A DNA stretch of 64,000 nucleotides from Isochrysis galbana (Eukaryota > Haptophyta > Isochrysidales > Isochrysidaceae): positions 5,524,148 through 5,588,147 of the forward strand of contig CM030931.1 in assembly GCA_018136815.1 (NCBI GenBank), written 5' to 3'. This document shows, in pieces, positions 59,901 to 64,000 of the stretch. The stretch's first letter is position 1; every line of letters starts with the position of its first letter. The notes under the pieces are model-generated. The model made no database searches, was not told the origin of the DNA, and saw nothing but the letters and a program-made list of their open reading frames with translations. The position numbers were made by a program, and so were the translations under genes.

Positions 59901-60107
59901 CGCCAAAGAAGGCGAGAGCAGATGTCGAGATATTATTGGAATATGCTCAATCTATAGTTAGGTCTATAGCTCTGTGTGTATTGAAGTAGATTGTCGTCCG
60001 TAGAGTGAGTAGTGAGTAGCTGGTGGGGGGCTGCAGGCGATCGCGACCATCGCCATTGCCGCCTAGAATATATAGCCTCCAAATAATAATCTATCTGAGC
60101 ATTAGTA

Positions 60108-62308
60108 AAAAAAAATCTTCTTAAAAATTCCCGCTACACGTGCGGCGTGAGGCAGCGTGCTAGTGAACCTCCCTACTACCCAACCCTAACCCCTATCAAC
60201 CCCCTTCCCCTTCCCCAGTTCCCTCTTTAGCGGAGAAGCCGGTTCCGGGGAGGCCGTGCGCGCTGCTTCGGCCAGGAGTCAGAGAGAAGGGGGCGGGAGA
60301 CTGTGGCTTCTCTTGTGTGCTTACTTTGGTCGGGATACCTTCCTTGGGGTCCGCGTGATCCCGCTTTGATCTCCGCCAAGTTACTGCTAGTAGAATTGTT
60401 ATCCATCCTAAGTGATGTTTCGTATATCCAATTCTCTCGCCGCCTGCGAGAGGTCCTCCGACGTTTCGAGGTTGAAGTCTTTATCCACCGTGTAAAGAGG
60501 GCTTATCATCTTCTTTATATGTTTATTGCTCGGGGCGTGTAGCCCCATCTTCTCCCGTTGCCTCTTAAGCCTTTGGAAGAAGCCGATTTTCGCCGTTACT
60601 AATAGGTGGTATCTAGTGAGAATTGCCCTAAGGATCGATCTAGCGGACCTACCATCCGCGTTGCCATATTGAATGTTGTAGAAGTCCGTAAGGATATACC
60701 TCCACGCCAGGATACCCAAGTATCCCGAGGAGGGGTGAGGCCTGTCCACTTGGTAGCAAAAAAGACGTTGGGCTACTTCTGAGCCCGGCCTAAGATTAAT
60801 CCCTATAAGACCCTCTATGAATTCGAAGACGGGCTCCGTCGCGATGCATACGGCTAAGTGCGTGGAGCATTCGGGGGCTATTCCGCAGAAGCGGCATGTC
60901 GGATCGTCCGCGAATCTGTTCGCCGTGGCTATTCTCCTATATAGAATGAATGTGTTTGAAGTGCATGTACGAGTCCCTCGGGGTCAGAAAGTTGTACTTG
61001 TACAGCTGCGATATTTGCTTCCATTTTCCTGAGAGGGCCGGTAATCTTTTTTCCCATCGCAGTGTGGATTTCTGCTTCTTCGTTTTCCTCATCGCGAGGA
61101 ACGCCTTAGTGAGCGCCTTAACATTGATGTCTTCAAGCGTTTTACGAGCGTCTTTAAGCGTGTACTCTTGCGGAATCGGGTACGCTGTCTCGGCTGGCCC
61201 GTCATATGCTCGTCCCCATTTCAGCGGAGTGTATAGCTCGTCCGGTACTGTCCGCGGGTTGACCCGCCCGTGGATATGGGGCTCTCCCATAACATTTAGC
61301 TTTACTGCGTGATAGTTGCCCTCCCGGCGCAGATAGTAGTTTTGTTCTTTGTCCACTAGTATTTCGCCTAGGTCGTGTGCGTCCGGGTCCTCCTGGGGGG
61401 CTAACTCGTGCTCCTCCGGAGCCGGGGGAGAAGATACCACTTTCTTTTTCAGAAGATCTATGTAGTTGGTGGTGGCTTCTGCCATTCTTAATCTCGCCCA
61501 TTCCGCTATCTTTTCCCACGACTTCATAAAGGGGCCTGTCGATATATAATTGCCTCTATGACGTATCCAGCGCTCTCCGTGTGGTAAGTATGCCGCGCAT
61601 TCTTCCGCGGTGTACACGTCCCCCGTATCCGGGTTAATGGTGTTGTGAACAACAACCGTCTGTAAAGATTCCCACTTAGCTCTATGTGAGTGATGTAAAG
61701 CGGGTGCTTTATGAAAGCAATTATGCCAAATCGGGGAGCCCTGGGTCCCCTCCCGCGTGTTAGTTTCCCTGCGTAGCCTAACCCGTCTAAAATTTTCGAG
61801 TGCTTGCTTCCAGAAGGCTGGGAGCGTGTTGCTACCGCAAATGCTGGCTAAGAGGCTTTTTGAGTCGACCTTCGAGAAGACCGCGGCTCTCCCCAGTGGG
61901 GTGCGGCTGAACCATTGATCTAGGACCGTCTTCCAGTCCGCCGTGGACGGGTTTAGGTAGCGGATGATCCAAATCGCTTGAAGCGCTCGCGTGTGCTCGG
62001 CCATCGGGAGCAGTCCGATCCCCTGAAGGGGCCCGTCCTCACTTGTCCCCACTCTCGGGTACGTCGGATAGGTTATCCACCTCCTACCTCCTTGCGTGGA
62101 GCCTAATTCATCCGCCTGTAGCCGGGGGTTCCTGTCCCACAATATCGTCTGAACATCCGAATCGATCGCTTCCATGAACCATGCCGGTGGGGTGATAGTG
62201 GCTAGCCAGTATCTCGGGGTCCCGTAGATAATAAAGTTCACCAATAGCGTTCTCCCGTGGATCGAGAGGTTTTGAACCCCTTTCCACGCCGCGATTTTCT
62301 TCTTAAGT
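60108..62308 (-). mobile_element. LINE (non-LTR retrotransposon), 5'-truncated
   Basis: 2.2 kb in minus orientation, bounded by an exact 16-bp duplication TATCTGAGCATTAGTA (60092-60107, 62309-62324) and ending in a T/A-run. It keeps the region after the reverse transcriptase core, a C-terminal zinc knuckle and the 3' UTR; the endonuclease and RT catalytic parts are lost by 5' truncation. Confidence 0.95.
60408..62305 (-). pseudogene. LINE pol C-terminal region, one frameshift
   Basis: From about 62305 the frame reads KKKIAAWKGVQNLSIHGRTLLVNFIIYGTPRYWL and on to 60937 (435 residues from the GTG at 62244), the post-RT 'thumb and connection' part of LINE proteins. After a frameshift near 60940 it continues RIATANRFADDPTCRFCGIA, with a C-x2-C-x8-H-x3-C knuckle (about 60860-60905) like the zf-RVT motif, then LGILAWRYILTDFYN and ends at 60408. 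Otherwise open, so the insertion is young. Confidence 0.85.
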
Positions 62309-63257
62309 TATCTGAGCATTAGTACCACTACTCTCACTAGCCTGGTACTAACACGACAGCCCTCAGCGCACCTGCCCTTACACATTGGCGCGTGCTGTTG
62401 ACACAGATACATACACCTATGCACCCCTCCAAATCTCCCCCCTCGCATGCCCCCGGCTCCCATTCTAACTCCCCACAAGTTAAAATGGGGGAAAACCCAT
62501 TGAGGCGGACCGGTCGACGCCGGCCGACTCTCCGGGAAAAAGCACCGGGGGGGGGGGGGAGGAACCTCTCGTCAAAGAAGAAGAACGGCCCTTACCCTTA
62601 CCAGCTCACGCCGCGAGCGGTTCTCGAGAAATAAGCAACTGCGCCTCGAGTATACCTGCCACAAGGGTATCCGAGACGTCTTGAGCCGCTCCCTTCCCAT
62701 CTCCCTCCTATCGCCAGTCGCCCCCCTTCGCCCGTTTGCTAACGCAAACGGGGCTCGTTTCTCACCACACTCCATCGGGGGGGGGTGCAAATCCCCCCCT
62801 CTCCCTCGTTCCATTCTCTTCCGCCCCGGTCCCTGCGGCGCGTCGCCATGCGGCGCGCCATGGCCTGCTCTCAGAGGTCCTTCAGGGGCGCCCAGAGGGC
62901 CAGCGGGGGCAGCTCAGGGGGCAGTGGAGGCTGGGGCTCAGCCCCTGGCCCCCCCTGCCTCTCCCTCGCTCGCCTCGCTGGCCTTGGGTGCCGCCCTGAG
63001 GCCCTTGTCTGCCTGGCGGCCAGGGATGGGGGGGGGGTCAGTACGAGAGCTGGCCCATGCGGGCCTGGGAGTGCGGCTCGCGACCCGCGCCCACTAGGGG
63101 TCTGGGCTGAATTGATGAGTGCCCTGCCCGAGGGCAGGGGCTGGGGTTGAATGTACGGGCCCACCCCGGGGGGTGTCCGCGATGGAGAGAGGGGGGCGCG
63201 AGGCCCCCATTGACCCCCACTTATAAAAGTAGGTTGAGAATATATAGCCTCCAAATA

Positions 63258-64000
63258 CAGAGAAGACACCTATGGGGTGACCGACGGCGCTGACACCATG
63301 CCACACGCCACACACATGAACATGATAGTGGAATCCTATGAAGCCGTACTTCGTGCCGGTGCCACATGCAAAGCATGTACCGGCGTTAAAGTGAGGAATA
63401 GTGCGTAGTGCACGTGAAGAGCAGGCCAAAGCAACCTACACACGATACGTGGAATGTGCATGTTGCACGCGTAGAAAATCGGAGTAGTTGAAGCCGAGTG
63501 AACCACGAAGGGGCCACCATCGGTGGATGATGCTATGCGCCACCTCGGGTTAGCAAATGCAATGCCGCTGGTGGCGCTCACGCAGATGCGCAACGAAGGC
63601 GGCGCACAGACCCCATGCAAAACACCTGGAATCAAAGACGGTATACGAGATTGAGGATGTATGGAGCTTCCACGGAGCATCACTCTGAGCAAGCAAGTGC
63701 ATGGTGTGCTCGTCGTGGGAAGTTGCTTCAAGGAGAGCGTGCAGAGATTTGTACTTGTGCGCAAGCCAGGCAGCGCCCAATGCATGCAGATTACTATCAC
63801 GTGCGGCACTCGCGCCTCGAAACGCGGGTTTGCGCGGAGCGACGCCTTTGTGACCCAAGCCTTACACCCACGGTTGTCATTCTTCCCTCCTCTCACGCTG
63901 GGCGGAAAGCGGCGGCTGTGAGGTGCATTTCTGCATCGAAGCGGCGAAGCTTTGCAAACTCGATACGAACACATTGCGCGACGGGCTCGCTGGACGGGTA
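63258..64000. other. No gene assigned at the right edge
   Basis: Overlapping frames on both strands (for example 63336-63974 minus, 63661-63921 plus) show no recognisable domain. A gene running off the right edge cannot be excluded. Confidence 0.35.

Larger units (their letters stand above)
60086..63236 (+). mobile_element. Family B repeat containing a nested LINE
   Basis: The family B sequence is in two parts, 60086-60107 and about 62325-63236, about 935 bp together. The outer flanks carry an exact 21-bp duplication at 60065-60085 and 63237-63257 (it starts AGAATATATAGCC and ends CCAAATA). The 3' end is the usual CACTTATAAAAGTAGGTTG. The LINE entered near the element's 5' end. Confidence 0.95.

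Noticed and set aside
63336-63974. Minus-strand ORF of 212 residues at the right edge
   Set aside because: No recognisable domain, overlapping frames on both strands, and no start or splice evidence.

Overview
This is nuclear DNA of a GC-rich, intron-bearing eukaryote. The genes are eukaryotic (cytosolic ribosomal protein, DEAH-box spliceosome/ribosome helicase, SAGA subunit, nicastrin, VWA8), several are cut by short spliceosomal introns, and the spaces between them are packed with LINEs, hAT transposons, MITEs and unclassified dispersed repeats. A free-standing AP2-domain protein, a TruA-type pseudouridine synthase with an N-terminal extension and a candidate plastid-targeted membrane protein point to a microalga. 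A haptophyte or similar alga with a complex plastid is my best guess, but that is inference.

Layout. 1-8.2 kb: EFG1 rRNA-processing gene (-) behind a long CT minisatellite, broken LINE pieces carrying a hAT MITE, and an intronless nicastrin gene (-). 8.8-9.8 kb: a hAT element with a BED zinc-finger ORF and 8-bp target duplications. 11.6-12.6 kb: AP2 protein (+). 13.5-17.5 kb: decayed Ty3/gypsy and low-complexity DNA. 17.8-19.2 kb: ATXN7/SGF73-like SAGA gene (+, 3 exons). 20-21.5 kb: hAT transposase pseudogene split by a LINE. 22.5-23.4 kb: RPL27A/uL15 (+, 3 exons). 24-25.7 kb: repeat remnants. 26.1-27.1 kb: inositol monophosphatase (-). 28.7-38.0 kb: VWA8 (+, 20 exons, all joined in frame). 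38.6-39.5 kb: a 754-bp repeat (family A) inserted in another repeat. 40.8-42.0 kb: TruA (-). 42.2-43.2 kb: a full-length repeat of family B. 43.8-48.6 kb: DHX15/PRP43 helicase (+, 18 exons). 49.7-51.8 kb: a second full family A copy and a short LINE insertion. 52.5-53.8 kb: small three-exon gene of unknown function (+). 54.7-59.3 kb: large coiled-coil gene (-). 60-63.3 kb: a LINE nested inside a family B element.

The genes are mostly unrelated housekeeping genes, not an operon or pathway: ribosome biogenesis (EFG1, DHX15/PRP43, RPL27A), RNA modification (TruA), chromatin (ATXN7-like), mitochondrial ATPase (VWA8), membrane proteolysis (nicastrin), inositol phosphate metabolism.

The most notable content is the mobile DNA. 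Two non-coding repeat families (A, about 760 bp; B, about 930 bp) share an internal module, both end in a short hairpin with an ATAA loop, and are flanked by 16-21-bp target-site duplications, so they behave like non-LTR-type retroelements without an ORF. A second notable signal is in the introns: 12 of 46 modelled introns have AG|GT at both their 5' and 3' boundaries, the pattern expected from intron gain into duplicated AGGT sites.
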